DNA from: Erpobdella octoculata
Taxonomy: Eukaryota; Annelida; Clitellata; Hirudinida; Erpobdellidae
NCBI GenBank assembly: GCA_963978895.1
Contig: OZ022247.1
Span: forward strand, 18,873,910-18,937,909
Length of the DNA stretch: 64,000 nucleotides
Direction of reading: 5' to 3'
Below, piece after piece: positions 12,203-25,985 of this stretch (its first letter is position 1; every line of letters starts with the position of its first letter). The notes under the pieces are model-generated. The model saw only the letters and a program-made list of their open reading frames with translations. It made no database searches and was not told the DNA's origin. The position numbers and the translations under genes were made by a program.

Positions 12203-13078
12203 TACGGAATAAAATACAAACAATGCAGCTGATATGATGCATTATGGAATGCAATACAAACAATGCAGCTGATACGATGCATTAAGGAATACAATACCGC
12301 CAATGCAGCTGATTTGATGCATTATGGAATAAAATACAAACAATGCAGCTGATATGATGCATTATGGAATGCAATACAAACAATGCAACTGATATGATGC
12401 ATTATGGAATGCAATACAAACAATGCAGCTGATACGATGCATTAAGGAATACAATACCGCCAATGCAGCTGATTTGATGCATTATGGAATAAAATACAAA
12501 CAATGCAGCTGATATGATGCATTATGGAATGCAATACAAACAATGCAACTGATATGATGCATTATGGAATGCAATACAAACAATGCAGCTGATACGATGC
12601 ATTAAGGAATACAATACCGCCAATGCAGCTGATTTGATGCATTATGGAATAAAATACAAACAGTGCAGCTGATATGATGCATTATGGAATGCAATACCAA
12701 CAATGCAGCTAATTTGATGCATTATGGAATAAATACCAACAATGCAGCTGATACGATGCATTATGGAATGCAATACCAACAATGCAGCTAATTTGATGCA
12801 TTATGGAATAAATACCAACAATGCAGCTGATACGATGCATTATGGAATGCAATACCAACAATGCAGCTAATTTGATGCATTATGGAATAAATACCAACAA
12901 TGCAGCTGATATGATGCATTATGGAATGCAATACCAACAATGCAGCTAATTTGATGCATTATGGAATGCAATACCACCAATGCAGCTGATTTGATGCATT
13001 ATGGAATAAATACAAACAATCTAGCTGATATGATGCAGCATGGAATGAAATATTTAAAAACAATGCTGCTGATATAAA
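12203..13078. repeat. 40-bp satellite array with higher-order organisation
   Basis: About 22 tandem copies of a 40-bp unit (core GATGCATTATGGAATGCAAT plus ACAAACAATGCAGCTGAT). Each intact unit holds the inverted repeat TGCATT-ATGG-AATGCA. Variant units recur in fixed order. The GATACG...TAAGG variant occurs at 12271, 12431 and 12591, a spacing of exactly 160 bp (four units). From about 12700 the array switches to a 79-bp dimer, with GATACG variants 79 bp apart at 12750 and 12829. It lies in the 13-kb intron of the Ig gene. Confidence 0.95.
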
Positions 13079-13306
13079 ACGGAAAACAAACAATGCAAAT
13101 CTCCGGAAATAAACATTTCCGTTTTTCTCAGAAATTAAGTTTTATTTCAATTTAATGGATAAAATAAGTATGAATCTGGAGTGGTTTAATATGAAAAAGA
13201 TGTCATTTAGATGAACTTACTGGAAACACAGGTTGAAAAACACACTGAAGAGGAAATAAAACCTTATTAAGAATAATAAAACCGCAAAATAAAAATTATT
13301 ATTATC

Positions 13307-13713
<407 letters not shown>

Positions 13714-15892
13714 GATCATTTTATAAATATAACTATTAGACTATAGCTAAATTTTCAATTATGATATCTTTAGAACAGTTTCAAGTTCTTCTAGCTGACC
13801 CAGTGATCAGCACTACTAGTTACATTTTCATGTTAAACGTGGAGCTCAATTGAAAGTCATGATTGGATGTTGTTTGATTATATTCATAGACAGACTTTAT
13901 AGCGGATAAAATGTAGTATATGTTGAGGCACCAATGAGAACTTTGCAATACAATCCTGCTGACAAACCACACAAACTTCCTATTTTTTCTCTCAAACTTG
14001 CTATTTGAGTTTGTATCGTTTGATAGTTTAATATGTTTTAAAAAGTTATTTAACAAAATTAAATAAAACGTGAAATTGGTTTGTTTTTATTGGTTTTTAA
14101 CGTGAGTTTATTGTTAAAATAACGTTTTACTGGATATATGTTGAACAAAAGTATACTAGAGTTCGAAAATGTAAATTTGCTGTCTAAAGAGACCCACAGA
14201 TGTTTGATGGGTGATATATTTTCATATTCCGATCCCAGTCGTATTGATGAAATATGTGAGTTGATGTGATGAAATGACCCAAGGAAATACATTTCAGTTT
14301 TAGCAATTTTGAACTGGAGGTTATTGCACGAAAATTACGTAGATTTAAATGTGTTTTTTGGTTGGATTGTAGAAGAAGACTCTTTAAAAATGAAATATAT
14401 AATGGTATCTTTAAGTAGTGTCCTATAAGTTATATGGTCGATGATGTCAAAAGCGGCAAATAAAGCAGGACCACCAATAACCATCACCTGTTAGGAAGTA
14501 CAGGTTTTAAACATATAATCATTAATGTGTACAAAAGTATAAATATAACATAAATATAGCTCATTGAAATTGGATACTATTTTTTAAATAGTTTGACGAA
14601 ATATAAAACAAGTAAAGATAAAAAATAATTTTTTTAATGCTTTTATTTGCTTCTCTATCTGAGTCAATGAACTAAAATTTTTGAATCGAAAACAGCCGTT
14701 ACGCTCAATCTTGTTAATTATTTTGGACCTCTGGCGACTTATAAATAAACATCCGTACCGTTTAAGTATTTTGGACCTCTGGCAACTTATACATAAACAA
14801 CTTATTACAGTCGCTAGATGGCAGGAATTAATTTGATTTGATTAATTTTAATTGATTTAAGTCCTAATTCATGTCGGAAACATTTAATTCATGTATTGTT
14901 ATCCAGAATAAAGCTTTCTTGAAAGTTTTAGAGCTCTATGTGGTTGAAAAGTGGGTGAATTTTTGTTTTTTAAGATTTGACCACCACAGACAAACCAACA
15001 AACAAACAAACAAACAGAGAAAAAGTGAAGTTAAATAAAAACATTTAAAAAGTGGGACGTTCATTTTATATGTTTCTACGACTGACAGAATTTGTAAAAA
15101 TAAAAGTCCCACACTCTTATGTTCCGTCAAACTATTTTTTTCTATTCGCACAGGTCTTCCGGTTTTTATGACATCATCCGAGATTATCTCTACTTTTTTT
15201 AGTATTTTCTGGATCTTTTAGATCAAATAGGGTTGCGCATATTGATTGATTTAAAACAAACACCGACGATAGTTTCGGCGAACTTGCCAACCGAACATTT
15301 ATCTGAGCATGATTATGATGAATTAAAATAACGGTAATGAAAGTCAATTAAACTCAGTAAACAATAGCTGGATGATATTCATACAAGGCTTGGTTTAGTA
15401 ACAGATAAAGAAATATAGACCCTGCAGTCTATTAGCGCTGTTGTTTAGGATAATATTAAAATATTATAACCTGCTGTGAGACAGCAAGTCAAAAGTATTG
15501 TGGTTGAAAAGATATAAAACCATTCTTGAAAAGTTTGGTCAATAGATAATGAAGATGCAGGAACCTTTAAGTACACACAACCGATTTAGTGTTTTAGCCA
15601 ATTGAAATGAACAATAGATGAAATTATTTCTATGTAGACTTGTTAGTTTGCAAAACTAGGTCTTTGAACACAGCGATACCAAAAAGATGCCAATTCGACT
15701 AACAAGCTTATGGCTTAACCCAAACAAAAACTAAGACGTTTAAAACTCTAAACATTACAGTAAGAAACTAAAACCACGTAGAGGAAGTTGTTTACATGGA
15801 CGAGAGAAAAAAAGTGTGTTGTGTAAAAATGAAAACAAAAATCCACTAAATTACTAAAAGATGATTATAACATAATTGATTAACATTGACAT
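13714..15892. other. AT-rich intronic stretch, no gene seen
   Basis: About 2.2 kb. A sentence-like duplication, TTTTGGACCTCTGGC..ACTTAT, occurs at about 14721 and 14769 as two copies roughly 48 bp apart. A short (AAAC)n tract lies at 14991-15015. Open frames of 70-80 codons here are AT-driven with no domain signal. Confidence 0.5.
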
Positions 15893-16065
15893 AGTAATGA
15901 TGATGATGCTAGTGATGACAATGGTGATTATGATGATGATGCTAGTGATGACAATGGTGATTATGATGATGATGACGATGGTGATGGTGATGATGCTAGT
16001 GATGACGACGATGATGATGATGACGACGACGATGGTGATGATGAGGATGACGACGACGACGCTGA
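15893..16065. repeat. Imperfect GAT/GAC triplet repeat
   Basis: About 170 bp of GATGATGAY triplets with a repeated TGCTAGTGATGACAATGG block occurring two to three times. Met/Thr-rich frames are artefacts. Confidence 0.93.
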
Positions 16066-17518
16066 TGGCATTTCGTTTTCAAAATTTCAAAGTTTTTTCA
16101 AAAAAAAACTAAATCTTTTGAACTTTTTTCTTATGTTTATAAATTCAAATCACTATGTGCTTATAAACGAAAATAAAACTAAAAAAACCATCGAACGGAA
16201 TTTCTTCGAACAAAAAAGCCCGGATGTGAGAATCTCAACGCCACGTCAATCACACAATCCGCAATAAACCCACAAAATCCTAAATTAAAATAATAAAAAT
16301 TAAAAAAAAACAAATGAAACAAAAACAAAATAAACATTATTTAAATTTTTTATTCAAATTAAAACAAAAGTACATTAATATAAATAATTAATAATTAACA
16401 TTTTTTGCCCTGTTGACCTGAATTATTATTATTATTATACCTAATTTAGCAATTAAAAAATTTTTCTTATAATAATAACAATAATCCCTGTGTTATAAAA
16501 TGAATTAATTATTTTTTTTTACTTTACAGCACCGCTAAATAATAACTGCATTCTTAAACTTTCAATTATGCTAAACCTGTTTTCCATTTGGATATTCAAA
16601 ATTACAAAAAGTGCATAATAAAAAGCATAAATTATCTTTAAGAAATTATCTCAAAATTTTATTTTAAAACTTCTTGCAGCTTATCGTTTTCCGTTATGAA
16701 TTGTTAGAAATGATATTAGATGGTACGTGGTTCGAATCTTGATGAGAATATTTTGGTGCAAAACACTTAAAATGCACAACACCGGCCCTGTCGATGAACT
16801 GAGTTTTCTGATTTTCTTCTTTTATTTCGATAATTTTACGACAAACATATTGATCTGCTGAAAACAATCAATCTCTCTATGAAACATCGCTATCAACACA
16901 CACACACACACAAACAAACACACACAAACACACACATACAAACACAAAAACAGACACACACACACTCACACAACCACACTAAACATCGTCTGCCGCTCTC
17001 ACCTACTTATACAAAGTTTAAAAACACTCTCTGTGTCTAAAACAGAACTTTAGATCAAAGTGTTATTTAATAAATAAATAATAAATAAATAAAAATGTTA
17101 TTTCATAAGTAAAACATCCTAATTAAAATTGAATAAATAATTAAATTAGTGCTCATGAAAACTTTTTGAAGTCAAAACAACAAACTATAATTTATTTGAA
17201 AAACGTTTAGAACGGTAACTGCTAAGAACAACTTTGAAGAAACACCTCCGACGAGCGCAATGCAAACAAATAAGAATAAACTGAAACGCACACCTGCTGA
17301 GCGAGTTTCATCTATAAACACTAAGAAGGACTGTATAAGCTGTTAGACTTGATAATATTTTAGAACTTAATGATGAGTTTATTAACATAATAGTCGACAA
17401 AACAGACTTATTGTTGCGATTAGAAAGATTTAACTAAGCAAGGTGACGAAACAGTCTAAATGAGATCAGCGCTTATGAACATCATCCAGCTTAGAGACGT
17501 ATATACGTATTTAAACAA
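16066..17518. other. AT-rich intronic stretch with short repeats
   Basis: AT-rich, with a CA-rich microsatellite at about 16896-16980 and a pol III B-box-like sequence GGTTCGAATCT at 16729-16739. The B-box is followed by ACCGGCCCTGT (16784-16794), also found reverse-complemented near 31195. This suggests a decayed copy of the SINE-like family. Confidence 0.4.
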
Positions 17519-17790
<272 letters not shown>

Positions 17791-19087
17791 AATGATTCAG
17801 TTTATAATGATGATGGTAAGGATGAAGATGATGAATGATGATGATTGTAAAAATTAAAATTAAACTAAAAATAATACATCTAACATCAATAATATAACCA
17901 TATAATTTAATTCGGATCCTTTTTAAACAAATGCAAGTTATTAAATAACCACCAAGCTGTTAGAACTATTTTATGAACGGTCATCCACTTTCGAGAGAGA
18001 GGGAGAGAGGAGGAGAGATAGGGAGAGAGGAGGAAAACTGGGTACGATAAGAGTGGAAACGTCGAGAAGGAGAATAATACCAAGGGAGTGGTCAGTAGAC
18101 TGTAAGGAAAGTTCTCTCATCTGTGAAGACTCTTTATCTACTGTCGTTCATTTATTCCACTCTTGTTTTATCGCTCATACATTTTAAAGAATCAATTACA
18201 ATAAATTCTCTTTTATCTCTTCTAGTTGATTTTACGTTTTTTTGTTATTTTAATGTTTTTTATATAAAAGAATTTTTATTTATTCATAAAATCAGATTAG
18301 TATAATTATATAATTAACCAATTTAAATGAAGTTTAAAAACTTGATTGTGAAACAGATTTTAAAACAACTTTGTCTCCTAAATGTAACAAAAATCACTAA
18401 TTAAATAAATGTAACAAAAATCACCTATTAAATAAAACTGAATTCAGCGATAATGGAACAAATTTTTTAAACAAACAAATACATTAAATGAATTACAATA
18501 AAATTTATTCAACTTGTATTGAATTTCTATTTTTTTATTTAAAATAATTTTATTTCTAAAACAAAAATTTATTTTTAATTTTTTTTCTAAATCAATTTTA
18601 TTTAAAAATAGTTTTACACTCTTTCACGTTATTTACTTCCGGGCAGAAATATAATAGTCAGTCAAGTTTTTAATTAATTTTTTCTTAAGTACCTATATAA
18701 GATTAATTATACGATTTAAAAAATATATTTTTGTATAATTTATCTTTAAGCTCAGTACAAAAACAGAAATTTTGAAAAAAAAAAATTGTTTCAACTTTAA
18801 AAATAAATATTCCATTTTTATTTTCATTCAAAAAGAATTGAAACTGGAAAGATAAAAGATAAGTTGAAGACTTCAACGCCGTTTGAAAAATTACAGCTCT
18901 ACGAACATTCATCATTCCTTAACGTCGATGTTGTCAGAATGCTTGCAAGGGAGGGTGAGGGGGATGGCTGGGATGGGGGGGGGGTTGAAAACGTGGTGGA
19001 GAGGGGGTGGTGGTGTGGTTTGGAAAAGTTTAAAAATGCATGTCGCGATAATAAAAACAGTCCCGCGGTGTCCTTCTAGGTGAGTGT
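17791..19087. other. AT-rich intronic stretch with a purine tract and a GC-rich patch
   Basis: Contains a GA-rich tract at 17993-18035, AT-rich sequence, and a G-rich patch at about 18948-19020 on the plus strand, including a run of nine Gs. The 60- to 70-codon open frames have no recognisable domain. Confidence 0.45.
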
Positions 19088-19189
19088 GTGACGTCATATT
19101 GGTGTCACGTACATATTTGTGTCACGTACAGTACTGTCATTAACAAACACGCCACAGGTGGTCTGTTTATCATCTCTTTTTTACTTTCT

Positions 19190-19376
19190 CTTATTATTTT
19201 CTCGCTTTCTTTTTTTCTCTTTTTCTTTTTCTTTCTCTGTCTCTCTTTCTCTTTCTTTATCTCTTTATTTATTTCTCTCTTTCTCTATCTTTCCCCTTTT
19301 CTCTCTCTCTCTCTCTTTTTCTTTTTTCTTTTTCTTTTTCTTTCTCTTACTCTTTCTCTTCTTATTTTTTTCATCT
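19190..19376. repeat. Polypyrimidine tract (TTTCTC-rich)
   Basis: Almost uninterrupted C/T on the plus strand for about 190 bp, in mixed TTTCT and CTCTCT units. Mirror-symmetrical polypurine/polypyrimidine DNA can form triplex structures. The Phe/Leu/Ser-rich frames across it are artefacts, although they resemble membrane proteins. Confidence 0.9.
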
Positions 19377-19599
19377 GTCATAATTTTTCTAGCATCAACT
19401 TTGTTTCTCCACCATTGCACCATCTCCATCCATCAATCCATCCATCCATCCATTTATCCACCTTTCTTTCACCCTCAAAACTAACATTCCCGCACACGAA
19501 TCCCATCATTTTAGCGACAATGGGCTACTCACCCACCCATTTCAACCCCATTTTCCGCCTGCACACCTTCACCTCTACTAGAACAACTAATGGACAGGA

Positions 19600-19875
19600 A
19601 AGAGTGTGGAAACGAACAACAACAAAAGAAAAATATGGGCGGTGCAGAGTAGGGGGGGCAAGCAGGAATTGAATGCATTAAAGACACGAAATATATCAGG
19701 GCCCCTCACACTTCACACGCTTAATTTATTTTCTTCGTGGCCGTCAGAGGGGCCGGGGGACAATTATGCAAATGGGACCGGTTGTTTTTTATTCATTAAG
19801 CGCTCGTACTGCTGCTTGTATCCAGGTGTACCTTCCGCTGGGCGTCTCTTTCCAAGTGCTTATTAAAAGAGAATG
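19600..19875. promoter_or_regulatory. Candidate intronic enhancer with octamer motif and GC stem
   Basis: A high-complexity island in the 13-kb Ig-gene intron. It contains the POU octamer ATGCAAAT (19766-19773), a CAATTA-type homeodomain core, and CCAGGTGTACC. An inverted repeat GGCCCCTC (19700-19707) / GAGGGGCC (19747-19754) has a 39-nt spacer. The motif cluster is seen directly; enhancer function is inference. Confidence 0.3.
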
Positions 19876-19879
19876 TTTG

Positions 19880-20215
19880 TGTGTGTGTATCCATGAGTGT
19901 AGGTTTGCGTGTGTGTGTCTACGCTTGAGTGTGAGTGTAGATAAGTATGTTTGTGTGTTTACATGCTTGTGTGTAAGTGTAAGTATGTATCTGAGTGTCT
20001 ATGCTTAAATGGTTGTTTTAGTGCGTTTATGTTCCAGTGTATGATGTATGGTCTGTATGTGTGGCATGTGCGAGTGCTTTTAGTTGGACGTGTTTGTTAT
20101 TATAGGTGTTTCTGTCCGTTTGTTTTCCGTTTGATGCATATTGCATATTTTATGCATATTTCATATTTGATGCATATTGCATATTTGATGCATATTGCAT
20201 ATTGCATAATCTTGA
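19880..20215. repeat. TG-rich degenerate repeat and ATGCATATT minisatellite
   Basis: Positions 19880-20060 are rich in GTGTGT and TATGTTTGTGTG variants. Positions 20135-20208 hold four to five copies of a 12- to 18-bp TTTGATGCATATTGCATA unit. Confidence 0.75.
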
Positions 20216-20464
20216 CTTTCTTTGCAACACGTCTTACGACGTCTCCTAATTGGGTCACATGCATTAATAAAGAAACACACATCACATTCCTTGCCAGCTA
20301 TCACAGACACACAGAACAACAAACATCCACAAAGCTAACAACAAACGCACAATAAACAAGCACCGTTTTTCAATTTGAAATGTAACCACATGTGATTTAT
20401 AATAATAGATATCAGGTGATCGAGTAAAGAATGTGAAATGAATATTATAAAAAGTATTGGAGGA

Positions 20465-20790
20465 GGAAATCGCTCCGTATAATTCCATCTTGACAAATCT
20501 CTCACCGTTTCAAACCAGCACCACTGATTGAAGAAGTATTCCCCTTTATTATCTGACCACCTGCGCATTGTATGGCTGGCATTATCAAGAAAGAACAATT
20601 CATCTTATGGATGTTCTGTCGGATAAATTTGATTGAAAACGGACATTTTAAAGCAATCCATTTTTATGCTATTTTTCGTCCAGTGTTTCCAACTTCGGCT
20701 AGCTGGAATGCAAAACAAATGTTGGAGACCCCCTCCATCCACATGCCATATATGGAATTCTGTCACGTGTTTGACAGTTTGTGATTTTTA
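20465..20790. promoter_or_regulatory. GC-richer unique island in intron
   Basis: A complex, non-repetitive stretch with moderate GC. Both strands have open frames (minus to 20598, plus from 20572), but no domain. The one acceptor/donor pair I could draw (55 bp) would break the phase of the Ig transcript. It may be a conserved non-coding element or an unidentified exon of a nested gene. Confidence 0.2.
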
Positions 20791-20947
20791 GGGTAATTCG
20801 AAAGTTGTACTTGAAAAACGACATCGTGATTGAGTCACGTTCTCAATCGCAACTTTCCTGCGAATATGAAAACACGAAGTTTATAAATTGTTATATTCCC
20901 ATACTGCTTTGATATGAATTGACAACCACATGGCAACATTTGTGACG

Positions 20948-20951
20948 TTGG

Positions 20952-21011
<60 letters not shown>

Positions 21012-21093
21012 CGATGACGATGCCGATGACGATGATGAGGATAGTGGGGGTAGTTGTGGTGGTGGTGATGATGACGACGACGATGATGATGAT
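20948..21093. repeat. (GAT)n triplet array with GAC/GGT tail
   Basis: Perfect (GAT)n to about 21009, then mixed GAC, GAT and GGT triplets. Artefactual poly-Met and poly-Ser frames. Confidence 0.96.
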
Positions 21094-21171
21094 GCTATGT
21101 ATACGGATGATATTAAAAATAAGCGGTATATTAACAAAAACAAAAACATGGACTATTATAAAATTATTTTT

Positions 21172-22117
<946 letters not shown>

Positions 22118-22370
22118 TCGTCAACATCATTAACAACATCTTTAACAACATCACCTTCAACAACAATATCATCACAGTCAACAATATCTTTAACAACATC
22201 ATTTTTGACAATATACTCACAATCAACAACGTCTTTATTACCAGCATCTTATTTAACAATATAATCACAATCAACATCACCATCAACATTTTCAAAATCA
22301 AGATCAACATCAACAACAACAACATATCAACATCTTCAAAACCATCAACACATCTTCGCAACATCACATC
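22118..22370. repeat. Degenerate AACATC-type repeat
   Basis: Imperfect AACAACATC, TCAACATC and ATCACAATCAACA units over 250 bp. It is an old, diverged array; Leu/Met-rich minus-strand frames are artefacts. Confidence 0.8.
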
Positions 22371-23028
22371 CACTTCCTTCTGATCTTCATTTCACTTCGG
22401 AAGCTTTCACGTTCACTCGTCTTGTTTTTCATTTTTTTATCAAATTTTTTTTCTACTTTTGTTTGCTTCTTTCTCGTTTTTTAGCTTTTTCTCTCAATTC
22501 AAACAATTACAAGACTCCCTCACGTAACTAACAAAAATGGAGAAGCCTTGTTCAGTGGTCCCTTGTAGTCTATCGTAAAATGTGTGTATGGGAGCCCTAC
22601 AGTAAACCTCGCTTTTACACACACAAACAAACACACACACAGACACATACATACATACATGCATACGGGTTTATATATACACCTTTTATGTGTAAGTGTA
22701 TGTGTGTGTGTGCATACTACATGTGCACTTAATGAACATTAAAAGTTCAAAAGACACGGTATTACTGAGCACTTGTGAAGCCCTACTAAGCTGGAAAATG
22801 ATTTAAACATAAAAAAACCATCCCGCACGGTTCTTTAATTTTCTTAATAGAAATTAAATTTTTTATGGTAACAAAATAGAGCTATTTTCATATCAGATGA
22901 ATTTTATTTCATATTTGAGGCTTTGTGACTTAGGTTTAAGCTGCTGTAAACCAATAAAAAATATCCATTCTCAGTTGATTACAAGCCATTCTTATTTTCA
23001 GATAATTCCTCTTCACCTAGTCACAGCT
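22371..23028. other. AT-rich intronic stretch with short CA/TG tracts
   Basis: T-rich at 22420-22500, an ACAC/ATAC tract at 22618-22715, otherwise unremarkable. No gene seen. Confidence 0.5.
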
Positions 23029-23335
23029 GATATTTAACTGGTTACCATTCATCTTCAACTGATTACCATTCATCTTTTACTAATTACCATTTATCTTTAA
23101 CTGATTACCATTCATCTTCAACTGATTACCATTCATCTTCAACTGATTACCATTCATCTTCAACTAATTACCATTCATCTTCAACTGATTGCCATTCATC
23201 TTCAACTGATTACCATTCATCTTCAACTGATTACCATTCATCTTCAACTAATTACCATTCATCTTCAACTGATTACCATTCATCTTCAATTGATTACCAT
23301 TCATCTTTTACTAATTGCCATTCAACTGTTAACTT
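23029..23335. repeat. 21-bp minisatellite (TTCAACTGATTACCATTCATC)
   Basis: About 14 tandem copies of a 21-bp unit, CTGATTACCATTCATCTTCA plus one A. ACTAATTACC and TTTTACTAATT variants recur. All frames carry through because 21 is a multiple of three, yet stops exist in the unit, so no ORF results. Confidence 0.95.
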
Positions 23336-24254
23336 ATCACCAGTCAACTTACAGTTATTTGCAATTTTTTGCGGAATAACGTCAGTTATCATTATTATTT
23401 CCTTTCAACCATCATTTGATTCGTATCCATTTTACTTAATCGCGATGCATCCTCACCTGATAAACATTCATTTTCAAATAATCAACGTTCATCAATCAAA
23501 CACCATTTTAAAATGGGAAACATCGAAATGACTTTAACCGTTCCAAACCAACAACTTTTCCTTCTTTCTCTCTTTGTGGTTTTTCTGGGTTTTGATCAAT
23601 GACGTCACAAATGAAAGTGTGACGTCACAATAACACGTGATATATTGTTTATCAAGTTCGTATGTCATATTGCTTTTGAACTCAATTCGCTTTTGTGCAT
23701 TCTTTTGTTTACAATTTCTTTTTATTTGTCTTTTTATTGCATTTTTTTCTTCCAGCTATTGTTGTTGTCCTTCAAGCGATTTGGAGATATGAGAAATATT
23801 TGATGTATTAAAAAAATAACGATAATAATAACAATGACAATAACAATAATAATAATAATAATATTAATAATAATGATAATAATTGATAATTTTTAACTTA
23901 TTTGGATTTGGATTTTGTGTACTTATATGACAAGACATGGCAAACAATGTTTTCATGATTAATAATTAATTTATTATTGTTAAATAATCTGTCTAAAAAT
24001 ATAAATATGGTAAATAAATAAAAAATTTATTGGTTTGATAATGAAGTTTAACAAGCCGCTATTTAGAAAATTTTATTTTTACGTAATTAGCTACGAATTT
24101 TCGTTACTTGTTATCTAAAACAAGAAAAACTGTCATTATAGATAGCAATATTAATAACGATCATCAACAGTTTAACTTAATTTTCTTCAATAATGTATAA
24201 TTTTCATCTATCAAAATACAAGTGAATAATGATTATAATTAACAAAATACTTTA
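23336..24254. other. AT-rich intronic stretch, includes AAT-rich tract
   Basis: A CRE-like pair lies around 23600 (GATGACGTCAC at about 23599 in TCAATGACGTCACAAATG, then GTGACGTCACAAT about 20 bp later). An imperfect (AAT)n tract spans about 23820-23890. The rest is AT-rich with no gene seen. Confidence 0.5.
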
Positions 24255-24665
24255 TCCATCATTATTTAAAATAATGAAAATAATTATTAATATTTAAAAT
24301 AACGAAAATAATTATCATTATTTAAAATAATGAAAATAATTATCAATATTTAAAAATAATGAAAATAATTATCAATATTTAAAATAACGAAAATAATTAT
24401 CATTATTTAAAATAATGAAAATAATTATCAATATTTAAAATAATGAAAATAATTATCAATATTTAAAATAACGAAAATAATTATCATTATTTAAAATAAT
24501 AAAATAATTATCAATATTTAAAATAATGAAAATAATTATCAATATTTAAAATAATAAAAATAATTATCATTATTTAAAATAATAAAAATAATTATCATTA
24601 TTTAAAATAACAAAAATAATTATCAATATTTAAAATAACAAAAATAATTATCAATATTTAAAATA
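24255..24665. repeat. 28-bp AT-rich minisatellite abutting a splice donor
   Basis: About 14 copies of a 28-bp unit made of ATAATTATCAATATTTAAAA and TAATGAAA. It ends about 15 bp from the splice donor of the Ig exon at 24680-24937, so on the minus strand the intron enters the array almost at once. Copies vary at the TAATG/TAACG/TAACA position. Confidence 0.95.
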
Positions 24666-24679
24666 ACAAAAAAACCCAC

Positions 24680-24937
24680 CAAGCACGGACAGTTCGAACT
24701 TGTATCTGGGCGCTTGTGCCGTAAACGAGGCCTCAAAGCGGTTCGTCGAAGCAAACGGTTCGTTGATGTTTCCCAGGAGGTTCATAGGAGTGTGCTCGTT
24801 CAATTGGGTCTTCGTCCACAGGACGGGGTTGTTGAAGAGGCTGTAACTGTCAGCGTGGAAGTTGCACTCGAGAATGACTGATTCGCCGATGTTCAGGACG
24901 TGGTGTTGTTTCTCGTTTGTCATCGAGAGAAAGTAGC
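24680..24937 (-). CDS. Ig-domain gene, exon encoding first half of Ig domain 1
   Basis: A 258-bp minus-strand exon, 86 codons, phase 1 at both ends. The acceptor reads CATCACCGACAG ending at 24938 and the donor is GTGGGT at 24679-24674. The frame starts YFLSMTNEKQHHVLN. It has the B-strand cysteine in GESVILECNF, the C-strand tryptophan in PVLWTK, and an E-strand ending YKFELSVL, as in V-type Ig domains. The domain is completed by the exon at 11467-11562 across a 13.1-kb intron. GC content is far above the flanks, as expected for constrained coding sequence. Upstream exons, including any signal peptide, were not found to the right. The protein is probably a membrane or secreted Ig-superfamily adhesion molecule or receptor. 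Confidence 0.82.
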
Positions 24938-25744
24938 CTGTCGGTGATGATGAGTAAGTAAGTAAATAAGTGGTGGTCATTTGTGGTCAGCTTTTTTGTT
25001 TGTTTGTTTTTAATTGTAGGCTGTAATGGTTCAATTGTTGAAGAAATAAAATGTATGAGAAATATTTAGTTTGGGGTGATCTGCGGAAACAAATTTTAAA
25101 GTAATTCATTCACGGGGTCTTGTTCAGTTCTACCTCATTAATTTGATTTTGAATATCTATTAAATATATTAATTAATACACTTTTTATTTGATACTCATG
25201 CTCTTAAATTGCCGATTTTTCTATTATAGTTTACAGTCTTTCAAATCAAGTGTTTTAAAACAAATAAATTGCCGAATTGAATTTGTATCTTGAAAGTAGA
25301 TAAATATACGTATTTTAAATTTTGCTATGACTAAGAAATATTTTATTACAAGTCATTAAACATTTAATAGGTTTTGTTAATTAGAAAAGAAATACATCAG
25401 GCTTGCATGCCGGCTGGAGATGTCAGAGTGAAAAGAAAAGAGAGGTCTGAATGGAAGAAGTAGGAACCGGATCAGGTGTGGGAAAAAAAAGAAGAAAGTT
25501 TATTCATAAAAATCTCACAAGAAAGCCTGGTGCCAATGCTCATTTGACTGTAGACTATTATACAGTGGAGCCAGTGCTTTCGTTTGTCTGGTGCTTTTGT
25601 GTTGGTGTGTATGGTGTTTGTATGAGTGTAGGTGGGTGGGTCGATTAAAGGTGGGTCAGCTTGAAGAAATAATTTTGAGGGTGTACCTGGTCAGTCTATG
25701 TGGGTAGGCGTTTCTGTGTCAGGTGCAAGAGTGTGTAGGAGTGT
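24938..25744. other. AT-rich stretch upstream of the last recognised Ig exon
   Basis: Presumably intron or 5' flank of the minus-strand Ig gene. It starts with a GTAAGTAAGTAAATAAGT run at 24954-24972. No exon seen. Confidence 0.4.
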
Positions 25745-25985
25745 CGGGTGCTTGTATGTAATCGGGTGCTTGTATGTAATCGGGTGCTTATATGTAATCG
25801 GGTGCTTGTATGTAATCGGGTGTTTGTATGTAAATCGGGTGCTTGTATGTAATCGGGTGCTTGTATGTAATCGGGTGCTTGTATGTAATCGGGTGCTTGT
25901 ATGTAATCGAGTGCCTGTATGTAATCGGGTGCTTATATGTAATCGAGTGCTTGTATGTAATGGAGTGCTTGTATGTAATTAGGTT
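25745..25985. repeat. 18-bp minisatellite (GGGTGCTTGTATGTAATC)
   Basis: About 13 tandem copies of an 18-bp unit with few variants (GAGTGC, GTGTTTGT, one added A). Frames on both strands stay open because 18 is divisible by three; they are artefacts. Confidence 0.96.

Noticed and set aside
12203..13078. CRISPR-like array of regular repeats
   Set aside because: Copies are contiguous without unique spacers, and the sequence is eukaryotic. The same holds for the 16-, 18-, 21-, 26- and 28-bp arrays.
19088..19672. 194-codon frame with apparent hydrophobic segments
   Set aside because: The hydrophobic part is the polypyrimidine tract; codons outside it show no domain.
20525..20580. 55-bp minus-strand exon between a CAG acceptor and GTGAGA donor
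   Set aside because: Its length is not a multiple of three, so it would break the phase-1 junction between exons 24680-24937 and 11467-11562, and its peptide is not Ig-like.
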